Shown: one piece after another, positions 18,257 to 27,333 of the stretch | Numbering within the stretch: the first letter of the stretch is position 1 | How the letters are laid out: each line of letters opens with the position of its first letter | Assembly (NCBI RefSeq): GCF_001999725.1 | Contig: NZ_MDDP01000002.1 | Coordinates: forward strand, 62,001-126,000 | DNA from: Cellulophaga omnivescoria | GTDB taxonomy: Bacteria > Bacteroidota > Bacteroidia > Flavobacteriales > Flavobacteriaceae | Direction: 5' to 3' | Length of the DNA: 64,000 nt | The notes under the pieces: generated by a model | What the model saw: only the letters and a program-made list of their open reading frames with translations | Database searches by the model: none | What the model was told of the DNA's origin: nothing | Made by a program: the position numbers and the translations under genes

Positions 18257-19723
18257 TTATTTTTTTCTGGGCTTTACGTGTGTATTTAATATACGATCTT
18301 TTTCATTCTCTACAGCAGGGTGCTTTTTATGTCCCCAAATTTTATCTCTGGCAGCCTTAGCACTTGTTTGTAAATCTACAATAGGCATCGGGTAATCTTC
18401 ACCTATAATTACACCACAAAATGTTTGCTCCATTAAACTCATTTTCCAGGGCTCGTGAATATAACTTACAGGTACGTTAGCTAATTCTGGAATCCACTTT
18501 TTTATAAACAATCCTTCTGGGTCGTGCTCCAGTGAGTTTTTTACTGGGTTGTACAAGCGTACTGTATTAACACCTGTTGTACCTGCTTGCATTTGAAACT
18601 GAGGATAATGTATACCAGGCTCATAATCTAAAAATAAACGCGCCAAATGGTATGTACCTTCACGCCAATCTTGATCTAGATTTAAAGTTAAAAATGAAAC
18701 TAACATAGCACGCATTCTAAAGTTTATCCACCCTGTTTCTGCAACTGCTCGCATACAAGCATCTACTAGAGGGTAGCCTGTAGTGCCAGTTTTCCAAGCC
18801 TTAATATGATCTTCATTTGTAGGATGCTCTAAAAGTTCATACCCTTTATTTACACAGTCAGTCTCATAAGTACATTCTACCTCAAACTTTTGAATAAAAT
18901 GGCAATGCCAATTTAGCCTTGTTAACATTGCAGAAAACGCATTACTATTTTTTGTGCCATTAGGGTGCGTCCCTATAAACTGAAAAGCTTGCTTTACACT
19001 AATATTACCCCACGCTAAATAAGGAGAAAGCCTACTACAAGACATTCTACTTTCTGTTGGTTTAGAAATGTGTTTTTGGTACTTAAACCCTCTTTTAGCG
19101 GCAAAAGATTTTAAATAACGCCAGGCATTAATTTCACCTGCTGGCTGGTACTGTTTTGGGTAATTTTTTAACTTATTTTTTAACTCTGTTGGCAGCAAAT
19201 ATTTATGATTTACAACCTCTACCTTCTCTGTACTATTATATGTGTTTTTAATTACAGGTTGGTGCATTGTTTTATGCCATTGGGTACTCCAATCTTGTCT
19301 GTTTTTAATGCCTCGTAAAATACCGTCTCTTTGGTACTCTTGCCAATTTATACTGTTGTTATTAAAAAATTGTTTTACCTTTTTATCTCTTTGCCAAGTA
19401 GCCAAAACTCCACTTTCTTGATAACTAAAAACATTTTTAATATCATAAGTATCACTCAAAAAATTAAATGCAGTAATAGCGTCTGCATAAAACACTGTAA
19501 CATTTTTGTTAAATGGTTCTAAAGTAGTATTTAGTACTTTTATAGAGTGATAAACAAACTGTAAATGCCTTAAACTAGTATCTGGATAATTGATGAATTT
19601 TGGCTCAAACAAATAAATAATTATATAAGGAACATTAGCCTGTTCTGCTTTTTGAAAAGGTCTATGATCCTGAGAACGGATGTCTCTTTTTAACCAAACT
19701 ATATTTATGGTTTGCTTTTTCAA
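18257..19723 (-). CDS. Cryptochrome/deoxyribodipyrimidine photolyase family protein
   Basis: A 488-residue protein with a complete family layout. The N-terminal alpha/beta antenna domain ([17 protein letters not shown] start) occupies ~1-135 and the helical FAD domain ~200-430. FAD-domain motifs include [54 protein letters not shown] and [15 protein letters not shown]. The start is TTG: TTGA overlaps the upstream TGA stop, and no in-frame ATG lies close enough to keep the first beta strand, so translational coupling is likely. It could be a CPD photolyase or a signalling cryptochrome; sequence alone does not decide. Confidence 0.93.
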   Translation of the reverse strand: MKKQTINIVWLKRDIRSQDHRPFQKAEQANVPYIIIYLFEPKFINYPDTSLRHLQFVYHSIKVLNTTLEPFNKNVTVFYADAITAFNFLSDTYDIKNVFSYQESGVLATWQRDKKVKQFFNNNSINWQEYQRDGILRGIKNRQDWSTQWHKTMHQPVIKNTYNSTEKVEVVNHKYLLPTELKNKLKNYPKQYQPAGEINAWRYLKSFAAKRGFKYQKHISKPTESRMSCSRLSPYLAWGNISVKQAFQFIGTHPNGTKNSNAFSAMLTRLNWHCHFIQKFEVECTYETDCVNKGYELLEHPTNEDHIKAWKTGTTGYPLVDACMRAVAETGWINFRMRAMLVSFLTLNLDQDWREGTYHLARLFLDYEPGIHYPQFQMQAGTTGVNTVRLYNPVKNSLEHDPEGLFIKKWIPELANVPVSYIHEPWKMSLMEQTFCGVIIGEDYPMPIVDLQTSAKAARDKIWGHKKHPAVENEKDRILNTHVKPRKK

Positions 19724-20841
19724 AAAATAAGCTCTTTTTTACATTTTTTCCAGAATGAAAAAAAAGATGGATAGTAACCATTTACAGTAAACATCCAATC
19801 TCTTGCATCTTGCTTTCCTTGGTAATGTATTACCGTTGGGTGTTCTTTAAAATAGATTTTTTTTAACTGATGCTCAGCAACTAAATCTGAAAATTCTCCT
19901 ACATAAACCTGTATATTACTAATATTATCTTTTACTAATTTTAGCATAAAATCTATGCTTTTTTTAGATACCGGATACTTTTTAAAATGAGAAGGCTCTA
20001 ATAACAAAACTCTATTTACAATTTCTTCTTTTCTCCAATTAGGATCTAGATTGTAAAAATTATAAATACAGGTTGGCAATTCCTTATTTAGTTTTATTTG
20101 CAGAGGTTTAAGAAGTGTAGTTGTTAAATCTACACCTATGTTTTCTTCTAATTCTTTAGGTATTTTTAAAGAGTCAAAAGCACTATAAGGAACATCTAAA
20201 AAAGTATTATTTTGTTCTGTAAAACAATACTTATTAATATTTTCTTGGTTTGCATAATATTTTTTATTGGCATTAGCCCCAGCTACCCATTGCCAACTTA
20301 GCGCATTGCTTGCCCAATCTGCATCTAACAAATAATAATACATCCATTGGGCTGGTTGTAACCAATGGCTCTGGGCTATATTACAAGCCAAAGAGGCTAC
20401 ATACATACGCAAATGGTTGTGCATATAACCAGTACTTTCTAATTTACGTATTGCATCATCTACAGCAATTATTCCTGTACTTGCCGTTACAATTGACTTT
20501 GGCATTTGTGTGTTAGACACAGGTGTTTGTTTGTGTTTTAAATCGGTATTAATTTCTTCACCTTTTGTTATCCAAACCTGTTGCCAATAATCTCGCCACG
20601 CCAATTCTTGTATAAATTTTTCTATTTGCGCCGGTGTGTATCCTTTAGCCAAAACCTCTTTTAATACATATTTGGTAGAAATTACACCTCTAGAAATGTA
20701 GGGAGACAAATAAGTTACCGCTCCGTTTATGTAATTTCTTGTAGATGCATATTTTACAGGGTTAACGTGGTTTACACGTTGGTAAATTTCTTTTATAGCA
20801 GTAGGAAATTCACTTGGCGTGTTATCTTTAAATAAACTCAT
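19720..20841 (-). CDS. Photolyase-like FAD-binding protein, apparently circularly permuted
   Basis: A 373-residue protein that starts directly with the helical FAD-binding domain. Motifs are YLSPYISRGVIS, FIQELAWRDYWQQ (~76-88), TGYMHNHLRMYVASLACNI (137-155), and LDADWASNALSWQWVAG followed by NKKYYANQENINKY (~171-205). There is no antenna domain in front. Residues ~276-345 instead read VLLLEPSHFKKYPVSKKSIDF, then IQVYVGEF, then KIYFKEHPTVIHYQG, which resemble the alpha/beta domain of the neighbouring photolyase (its [10 protein letters not shown] stretch). The order of domains therefore looks inverted. Function is unknown. The stop overlaps the next gene's start. Confidence 0.82.
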   Translation of the reverse strand: MSLFKDNTPSEFPTAIKEIYQRVNHVNPVKYASTRNYINGAVTYLSPYISRGVISTKYVLKEVLAKGYTPAQIEKFIQELAWRDYWQQVWITKGEEINTDLKHKQTPVSNTQMPKSIVTASTGIIAVDDAIRKLESTGYMHNHLRMYVASLACNIAQSHWLQPAQWMYYYLLDADWASNALSWQWVAGANANKKYYANQENINKYCFTEQNNTFLDVPYSAFDSLKIPKELEENIGVDLTTTLLKPLQIKLNKELPTCIYNFYNLDPNWRKEEIVNRVLLLEPSHFKKYPVSKKSIDFMLKLVKDNISNIQVYVGEFSDLVAEHQLKKIYFKEHPTVIHYQGKQDARDWMFTVNGYYPSFFSFWKKCKKELIF

Positions 20842-20854
20842 AGATAGCCATTAT

Positions 20855-21256
20855 TTAAATCTTTTCCCAGATAAGCTCCACATTTAAGTAAAAACTACCT
20901 ATATAATTAAAGTTACATTCGTTAGGTTTTATAATGGATAAAAAAGTTTCGTTATTATCTCTTTTATATAAGTGGTAGGTTTGCCCTACAATAGGTTCAA
21001 AAGTAAACTTAGCATCAAAAATAAGTTTGTTATACTCGTATTGTTCTAGCATAGCATCATACTGTGCTTTAAGTTCTAAATACCTTGCCTCTAACTTGTG
21101 GTTTACTTTATTTATGCTTCTATTTTTCCAGGCTATATTATCTGTAGTGGTAATTACTGGTGCGCCAACAGATGTTGCGTATGGCTTAAGTGCCGCATCA
21201 TACTTCTGATTTTCTACATTAAAAACTATATTATCTGGTTTTTTACTCTCCTTCAT
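20855..21256 (-). CDS. DUF2452 family protein
   Basis: A 133-residue protein beginning KPDNIVFNVENQKYDAALKPYATSVGAPVI, the start of the DUF2452 family. A helical middle region is followed by a C-terminal beta part (VGQTYHLYKRDNNETFLSIIKPNE). It has no signal or membrane helix, so it should be cytoplasmic. It is the first gene of the photolyase operon, 13 bases upstream of the permuted photolyase. No biochemical function is known; the context suggests a role in flavin-protein or light-damage biology. The ATG at 21256 follows an AT-rich leader. Confidence 0.82.
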   Translation of the reverse strand: MKESKKPDNIVFNVENQKYDAALKPYATSVGAPVITTTDNIAWKNRSINKVNHKLEARYLELKAQYDAMLEQYEYNKLIFDAKFTFEPIVGQTYHLYKRDNNETFLSIIKPNECNFNYIGSFYLNVELIWEKI

Positions 21257-21371
21257 TTATAATAACTTGTTTATCAATAACTAAAAAAGAATTAAAAAAA
21301 GAAATCCTCTTTTACTTTATAAAGATAAGCATTGTATCATAATTTATGTACCTAAAAGTGAACTGACGTTC

Positions 21372-22808
21372 TTATAAAACCGTTAATTCTACACTTTTGT
21401 AATTAGATTTTGGAGCATCACAAACCGAGCATTTGTAATTTTCTGGCAAGTCTGTAAAAGCGGTATTTGGAGGGATATTAAAAGTAGTGTCTCCGTACTC
21501 TTCATCATAAACAGTAAAACAAGACATACATTGGTGTACTGCTTTTACAAGTTGTTCTGCTTTATTGTTATCTTCGGCTGTAATCACATCTGTACGCCCT
21601 AGTTGTTTAAAGTATTTTTTACTAAGTTCCATTAGCAAACCTGGTAGTTCTATTTTATCTACATCTAAAGCATAAGCCTTATAAATATGTGTATTGGGAT
21701 CAAAATTTTTAAAATGCAATACATTATACGTAGGCCTAATAACAAAATCTTTAGCTATTGTAGGTGCTGTATTTTTTTCTATAATTACAGATGCAAAATG
21801 AGATCTTTTACCAGATTCATTACTTAACCCAAATGTTAAACCGTAGGTACTAATATCATTTTGGTTTAAACTAAGCACCAAAAAGTTTTTTAAATCTAAG
21901 GCCTCTATGTCATCTACTGGCAAATGCCAATTCATTTCTAATTGAGAATGCCTTATGTTTATACCTCTTTGTCCTAAAAAGCGTTCTAAGCTAGGTCTAC
22001 TCTGCTTTTTTATGCCTTTTACAATAAAAGATTTCCAAGGAGTTATACAAATTTTACCTATACCGTTATCTAAACAAAAGCCGCAAAATTCTTTTAAAAA
22101 ATTTAAATCGTACTTATTATTTCTCCAATATAAACCAAGCCAATATTGGTCTAGTCCCATACGGTTCATACCCTCATAATAAGGAAAAGTAAGGTAAGGC
22201 ACCTCTAGTTTTTTTTCTATGGTTTTGTTATTGGTGTCTAGTTTTTTGCTAAGCATAAAAAATAATTCTTCAACGTTTTCTACGTCTTCATAAATATCTT
22301 CAATAGCTTTAGATATTATATTAATATCCCAACTGTATACCAATACTGGGTAATAATCTCCTTTTTCCCAATGTGGTAACTTAATATTTAAATACCAATA
22401 ATCTTCACTATCAGATGCTATAAAATTTAAATTACCACTAAAAATGGGTACTAGTCTTTGTTTAGGATCTGTTATATTTATTTTTAATTTAGGTAGGTAA
22501 TTAAATCGTTCTAAGATATATAAAAAGGTAGATCCTTTTAACCAAAAAGTCATATCAAAAATATCTGCACATACATAGGAAGATACTATGTTTTGATAAA
22601 CTCTTTTACCTATAATATCTGTATTATACTCAGATATACGCTCTAACTGCTCTTCTTTGGTATTCTCTAAAGGAAAAAGTAAATCTTGTCTAGAGCCAAA
22701 ATAAACTTCTTTAAGACCTGCAGCCTCTAACATTGTTATAATATCTTTTAACTCGCCAGGAGAAGTTACACCACCTTTTATTAAAATTCTATGTAAATCA
22801 TCATTCAT
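21372..22808 (-). CDS. Nitrite/sulfite-reductase-like protein with C-terminal rubredoxin domain
   Basis: A 478-residue protein with two parts. The N-terminal region (HRILIKGGVTSPGELKDIITML and GSRQDLLFP) resembles the ferredoxin-like half domain of nitrite/sulfite reductases. It lacks the C-x5-C...C-x3-C siroheme/4Fe-4S ligands, so it should not reduce nitrite. The last ~60 residues form a rubredoxin, with CMSC and later CSVCDAPKSNY providing four iron ligands. It starts 11 bases after the fused nitrate reductase and is best read as its dedicated electron-transfer partner. It replaces a classical ferredoxin or NasB partner; this is inference from context. Confidence 0.82.
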   Translation of the reverse strand: MNDDLHRILIKGGVTSPGELKDIITMLEAAGLKEVYFGSRQDLLFPLENTKEEQLERISEYNTDIIGKRVYQNIVSSYVCADIFDMTFWLKGSTFLYILERFNYLPKLKINITDPKQRLVPIFSGNLNFIASDSEDYWYLNIKLPHWEKGDYYPVLVYSWDINIISKAIEDIYEDVENVEELFFMLSKKLDTNNKTIEKKLEVPYLTFPYYEGMNRMGLDQYWLGLYWRNNKYDLNFLKEFCGFCLDNGIGKICITPWKSFIVKGIKKQSRPSLERFLGQRGINIRHSQLEMNWHLPVDDIEALDLKNFLVLSLNQNDISTYGLTFGLSNESGKRSHFASVIIEKNTAPTIAKDFVIRPTYNVLHFKNFDPNTHIYKAYALDVDKIELPGLLMELSKKYFKQLGRTDVITAEDNNKAEQLVKAVHQCMSCFTVYDEEYGDTTFNIPPNTAFTDLPENYKCSVCDAPKSNYKSVELTVL

Positions 22809-22819
22809 TATAAAAATTA

Positions 22820-25800
22820 TTAATTTGCTAGTAAAAGCTGACTATTAAGTATTTCCTTAATTTCTGGTTTACAACTACCACAACCCAAGCCTGCTCCTGT
22901 TTGCGAGCATAAGTTTGCAAAATTTGTACAACCATCTTTAATTGCGTCTGTAACATTACCTTCACCAACTTGGCTGCATGAACAAACTAATTTGCCTTTT
23001 AAAGGTGCTGTACTAGATGCTCCTCTTAGTAATTCATTTCGTTTTTCAGACAGTTCTATTTCCTCTTCAATTAAACGTTTAAATTCTGCAAATTCATTTT
23101 TATCACCCATTAAAATAGCTCCTTTTAATGTATCATTTTTAACTATGCATTTTTTATAAAAACGCTTACTAACATCCATTAAAATTATTTCTTCGTAACT
23201 ATTATCCTCTGCTGGCGAGTTTACCATTCCTATGCTACACAAGTCTAAATTTTCGAATTTTAAAATATTCATTAAAACTGAACCGTTATAAATACTACTG
23301 TAATCTCCTAAAATATAATTTGCTGCAATATCTGCCTGTTGTTCTGCTGCAGAGGTAATACCAAAAAGTGAGTTGTTAAACTCTGCTATTTCACCCAATG
23401 CAAATATAGATGGGTTACTTGTTTGCATATAAGAGTTTACTATAACACCACGCCTAGTTTTTAGTTTTGTTTGCTTTGCTAACTCTATATTTGGTCTAGT
23501 ACCTATGGCGTAAACTATAGCATTGCACTTTATGGTTTTTCCTGTTTTTAGATTTACCAAAATACTGTGACTTGTTGTTTTTTCATCAAAAACAGTACTT
23601 ACTTCATTATCAAAATATAAATTTATATCTCTTTCTAACACGTCTTGCGCTAATAACCTACTCGCAACATTGTCTAATTGACGCTCCATAAGTCTGGGCG
23701 CCCTTTGTATAATACTTATGTTTACATTAATTTTTTTTAAGGCCGCTGCTAGTTCTAATCCTAAGAGTCCGCCACCAACAATAACAACATGTTGTGCATT
23801 ATTAGGTAAACCTGTTTCTTGCAAGTAATGTTTTAACTTATCTGCATCCCCACGCTCTCTCATAGTAAACCTACCCGGTAAATTAATAGGCACATCACTA
23901 GGTACAAATGCTCTACTTCCGGTAGCCATTATTAACAAATTATAGCTATGTGTAACACCATTAGAATCTGTAACTTGTTGTTCTTTTTCATTTATGTTAA
24001 AAATTCCTATTCCTGCATGCAAAGTTATATTCAACTTTTTTAGCTCGCCCTTTTTTAGTTTTTCTAAAGATTGCCATGAGAGTTCATTACTCACATATTC
24101 TGGCAATAAAACTCTGTTGTAAAATGGATCTTTTTCTTTAGAGAAAACATGTAGCTCATCAACAGTATTTTTTTCTCTATAAGTTTGTATAAATCTATAT
24201 GCCGCAGCCCCTGCACCAATAACTATAATTTTTTGTTTGGGTTTACTATATTTTTCTACTTGTACGGCACAGTATTTAAAATCTGGTTCTTTAGATACAG
24301 GGTCTACAATATCATTAGTTAAATTATTAGCTCTACCAAAATCATTATTTAATATTTTACCCCAATGCATTGGTAAAAAAACTACTTGTTCTCTTATATC
24401 AAAATTTATAGTTACTTTAACCTGCACCTTGCCTCTTTTACTTTTTACTACAGCAATATCTCCTTCTTTTAGTTTTCTTAAAAAGGCATCTACTTTATTC
24501 ATTTCTAAATATGGCATAGGTATGTGTGTAAGTAAGCGTTTTACCTTACCTGTTTTTGTTCTGGTATGCCATTGGTCTCTTACCCTACCTGTATTTAAAA
24601 TTAGAGGATAGTCTACATTTGTTTCTTCAGATTGATTGTAAGTTTCTGAGGGAGCATTAAAATGTGCTTTTGTATCTGGAGTATTAAATACTAAATTATG
24701 AAATAAACGTGGCGTACCCGGATGGTTTTTGTGTGGCACAGGCCACTGAAAACTACCTTCCTCCTTTAGCCGTTTATAAGATAGGCCAGATATATCTATA
24801 CTTGTACCTTTAGTAAGCAAACAGTACTCATCGTAAACCTCGCTAGCATTAGTATAATTAAACCCAGAGTATCCCATTTCTTGCGCAAAACGCCATAATA
24901 TTTCTGCGTCTGGCAATGCTTCGCCTGGTGCATTTATAACTTTTGGTAGGTAACTAATTCGCCTTTCAGAATTTGTCATTGTACCTTCTTTCTCTAACCA
25001 ACCTGCAGCAGGTAAAAGTAGATCTGCAAATTTTGTGGTTTCAGAATTATGAGAAATATCTTGTACTACAACAAAGTTTGCTTTTTTTAATGCGCGTTCT
25101 ACTTTATTTACATTAGGCATACTTACCACAGGGTTTGTACAAATAATCCAAATTGCTTTTAATTTACCTTCATCTAAGGCATTAAACATTTCTATTGCGG
25201 TATAACCCGGCTTAGCCTGTATTTGTTTACCTCCCCAAAAATCTGACACTTCTTTTCTGTGTTCAGGATTATTCAAATCTTTATGTACCGCCAACAAATT
25301 TGCCATACCACCAACCTCACGACCTCCCATAGCATTGGGCTGTCCTGTTAACGAAAATGGGCCAGATCCTGGCTTGCCTATTTGCCCCGTTAGTAATGAT
25401 ATATTTAGTAATGCTACATTTTTAGAAACCCCAATTACACTTTGGTTAAGCCCCATTGTCCACATACTAATAAAGCCTTTTGCATTACCAATATATAGTG
25501 CTGCTTTTTTTATATCTTCTGCCTTTATACCACATTTTTTAGCCGCAGTAGTTAAGGTTAATTGAAAAGCACTTGCTTTACATGCTTCAAAATTTACGGT
25601 GTGCTTTTTAATAAAGTTTTTATCTGTTTTTTTCTTTTCTATAAGTACCCTAGCTATAGCATTAAAGAGAATTACATCTGTACCCGGTAAAATCTGTAAA
25701 TGTAAATCTGCAGAAGCACAAGTTTGTGTTTTTCTAGGGTCTACAACTATTATTTTTACATTAGGGTTTTCTTCTTTATGCTTTTCTAAACGCCTAAATA

Positions 25801-26350
25801 ATATTGGGTGACACCAAGCCGGGTTAGCTCCTGCAATTAAAAAGCAATCTGCCAATTCTATATCTGCATACGCAATTGGCACAGAATCTTCTCCCACTGT
25901 TTTTTTATAACCAACCACCGCAGAACTCATACACAAGCGTGAGTTGGTATCTATATTATTACTCCCAATAAACCCTTTTAGTAATTTATTAGCTAAATAA
26001 TATTCTTCTGTTAAGCACTGGCCAGAAACGTAAAAACCCACACTATCTGGTCCGTGTTTATCTATAATAGTTTTAAAAACAGCAGCCGCTCTTTTAAATG
26101 CATTATCCCATGTAACTTTTTGTAAAGGATGATTTTTACTCCATCGCATTTCTGGATACAAAATACGGTCTGTGGTATCTTGCGCAACATAATTAAGGTT
26201 TTTGCCTTTAGAACACAACATACCTTTGTTAACCGGATAATTTTCATTACCGGACACTGTTAATACACCTTTGGTATCTTTCTCTACTACTACTCCGCAA
26301 CCTACTCCGCAATAACTGCAAATAGTTTTATGTTTTGTATTTTTTTGCAT
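22820..26350 (-). CDS. nasA: Assimilatory nitrate reductase fused to FAD/NAD(P) reductase and BFD [2Fe-2S] domain
   Basis: A 1176-residue fusion. Residues ~8-50 hold the [4Fe-4S] motif C-x2-C-x3-C (CSYCGVGCG) and a fourth Cys in GMLCSKGKN. The molybdopterin catalytic and dinucleotide-binding domains follow to ~690 (LTGQPNAMGGREVGGMANLL, HWGKILNNDFGRANN). A two-Rossmann flavoprotein part (~700-1095) has IVIGAGAAAYRF and VVIVGGGLLGLELA. A C-terminal BFD domain has CSC and CGSC pairs. It reduces nitrate to nitrite in the cytoplasm. An in-frame ATG exists at 26380, but the promoter-like box at 26393-26400 would leave only ~6 bases of leader, so the ATG at 26350 is preferred. Confidence 0.93.
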   Translation of the reverse strand: MQKNTKHKTICSYCGVGCGVVVEKDTKGVLTVSGNENYPVNKGMLCSKGKNLNYVAQDTTDRILYPEMRWSKNHPLQKVTWDNAFKRAAAVFKTIIDKHGPDSVGFYVSGQCLTEEYYLANKLLKGFIGSNNIDTNSRLCMSSAVVGYKKTVGEDSVPIAYADIELADCFLIAGANPAWCHPILFRRLEKHKEENPNVKIIVVDPRKTQTCASADLHLQILPGTDVILFNAIARVLIEKKKTDKNFIKKHTVNFEACKASAFQLTLTTAAKKCGIKAEDIKKAALYIGNAKGFISMWTMGLNQSVIGVSKNVALLNISLLTGQIGKPGSGPFSLTGQPNAMGGREVGGMANLLAVHKDLNNPEHRKEVSDFWGGKQIQAKPGYTAIEMFNALDEGKLKAIWIICTNPVVSMPNVNKVERALKKANFVVVQDISHNSETTKFADLLLPAAGWLEKEGTMTNSERRISYLPKVINAPGEALPDAEILWRFAQEMGYSGFNYTNASEVYDEYCLLTKGTSIDISGLSYKRLKEEGSFQWPVPHKNHPGTPRLFHNLVFNTPDTKAHFNAPSETYNQSEETNVDYPLILNTGRVRDQWHTRTKTGKVKRLLTHIPMPYLEMNKVDAFLRKLKEGDIAVVKSKRGKVQVKVTINFDIREQVVFLPMHWGKILNNDFGRANNLTNDIVDPVSKEPDFKYCAVQVEKYSKPKQKIIVIGAGAAAYRFIQTYREKNTVDELHVFSKEKDPFYNRVLLPEYVSNELSWQSLEKLKKGELKKLNITLHAGIGIFNINEKEQQVTDSNGVTHSYNLLIMATGSRAFVPSDVPINLPGRFTMRERGDADKLKHYLQETGLPNNAQHVVIVGGGLLGLELAAALKKINVNISIIQRAPRLMERQLDNVASRLLAQDVLERDINLYFDNEVSTVFDEKTTSHSILVNLKTGKTIKCNAIVYAIGTRPNIELAKQTKLKTRRGVIVNSYMQTSNPSIFALGEIAEFNNSLFGITSAAEQQADIAANYILGDYSSIYNGSVLMNILKFENLDLCSIGMVNSPAEDNSYEEIILMDVSKRFYKKCIVKNDTLKGAILMGDKNEFAEFKRLIEEEIELSEKRNELLRGASSTAPLKGKLVCSCSQVGEGNVTDAIKDGCTNFANLCSQTGAGLGCGSCKPEIKEILNSQLLLAN

Positions 26351-26406
26351 AGCTCTAAATAACAGATGTAAAAACATCATTCTTTAACTATGGAAAGATA
26401 CAGAAT

Positions 26407-26422
26407 TACGTATTAATACGTA
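26407..26422 (-). promoter_or_regulatory. Candidate NarL-like operator at the nitrate reductase promoter
   Basis: A perfect 16-bp palindrome, TACGTATTAATACGTA, which is two TACGTAT heptamers in a 7-2-7 arrangement. On the minus strand a TATCTTTC box (26400-26393), one base off the TANNTTTG consensus, follows directly, placing the palindrome where a -33 element would be. The same element recurs at other nitrate-gene promoters in the window. Confidence 0.7.
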
Positions 26423-26533
26423 GTAGTGATTTAATAATAATATAGGGATGAAATTATTTATTCTATAAATAAACCTCTAAAAAATAAGAAGTTATATAGT
26501 TTACCCAAAACTACACTTAAAAAAGAGTATATT

Positions 26534-27205
26534 TTAAACCAAATTATACTGTTGTGCTTTTTTAGATAAATCTATTAAATTTTTTACTTCCATTTTACGC
26601 ATTAAATTAAACCTATGTGTTTCTACCGTACGTTTACTATTTTGTAGTTTTTCTGAAATTTGCTTGTTAGTTAAACCTGTTAACACAAGCTCCAATACCT
26701 GTAATTCTTTACTTGTAAGATCAAAAGGATTACTATTATTTTTAGAAGTTTTTACTGTTTCAGATACTGTTTTATTACCATTTAGCAAATTATTTACAAG
26801 TACATTAGAAATGTCTCCGCTAAAATATTTACCTCCTTGCTGCACAGTGCGTATTGCTTTTATAAACTCTACTTTACCTGTATCTTTTAGCAAATAACCA
26901 TTTGCTCCTGCTTTTACAGATTTAAGAATATATTCTTCCGAATCATGCATAGATAGTATTATGGCTTTTGTAGTGGTACCTTGTTTATTAAGTATTTCTA
27001 CGGCATCTATGCCATTCATTATTGGCATTCTAATATCTATAATTAAAAGATCTGGATTTTTTTCTTCTACAATCTCAATTGCTTCTTTACCGTTAGACAC
27101 CTCTGCAACCACAACCAAATCTTTTTCTTCTTCAAGCAAAGAACGTATTCCGTCTCTAACTAAAGAATGATCATCTGCCAATACAATACTTATAGTGCTA
27201 CTCAT
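26534..27205 (-). CDS. NarL/FixJ-type response regulator
   Basis: A 223-residue response regulator. Receiver domain ~1-120 has the acidic pair DD near 11-12, phospho-acceptor Asp57 (LLIIDIRMP), a Ser/Thr-type switch and Lys in LLKDTGK. The C-terminal LuxR-type HTH (~155-218) reads LTSKELQVLELVLTGLTNKQISEKLQNSKRTVETHRFNLMRKM. A TTG codon lies just upstream in frame, but the ATG at 27205 is the better start. It is flanked by nitrate genes and has its own promoter and operator. It is the likely partner of the NarX-like kinase at 38327. Confidence 0.93.
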   Translation of the reverse strand: MSSTISIVLADDHSLVRDGIRSLLEEEKDLVVVAEVSNGKEAIEIVEEKNPDLLIIDIRMPIMNGIDAVEILNKQGTTTKAIILSMHDSEEYILKSVKAGANGYLLKDTGKVEFIKAIRTVQQGGKYFSGDISNVLVNNLLNGNKTVSETVKTSKNNSNPFDLTSKELQVLELVLTGLTNKQISEKLQNSKRTVETHRFNLMRKMEVKNLIDLSKKAQQYNLV

Positions 27206-27222
27206 CAATCAAAATATTTTTA

Positions 27223-27257
27223 CAAATATAATTTAAAAATACGTAGTGACATACGTA
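27223..27257 (-). promoter_or_regulatory. Promoter and paired TACGTA element of the NarL-like regulator gene
   Basis: On the minus strand TATATTTG at 27230-27223 is a perfect -7 box. Two TACGTA half sites lie just upstream at 27240-27245 and 27252-27257, six bases apart, centred near -32. No -33 element is present, so activation by a bound regulator, possibly autoregulation, is plausible. Confidence 0.65.
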
Positions 27258-27284
27258 ATATACTTAGGCTATATTATAAAAAAA

Positions 27285-27308
27285 GTCGCCACATAATACT
27301 GTAGCGAC
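27285..27308 (-). terminator. Probable terminator of the nrt-porin operon
   Basis: A GTCGC/GCGAC stem with three more inner pairs around one mismatch. Seven As on the left side form a U tract on the minus strand. It lies between the porin stop and the regulator's promoter. Confidence 0.55.
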
Positions 27309-27333
27309 CAGGGAACAGTTATTTAATTGATGA

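Noticed and set aside
26350-26380. Ten-residue N-terminal extension of the nitrate reductase from the ATG at 26380
   Set aside because: The promoter-like box at 26393-26400 would leave about six bases of leader, and the hydrophobic extension precedes the conserved Fe-S motif without family support.
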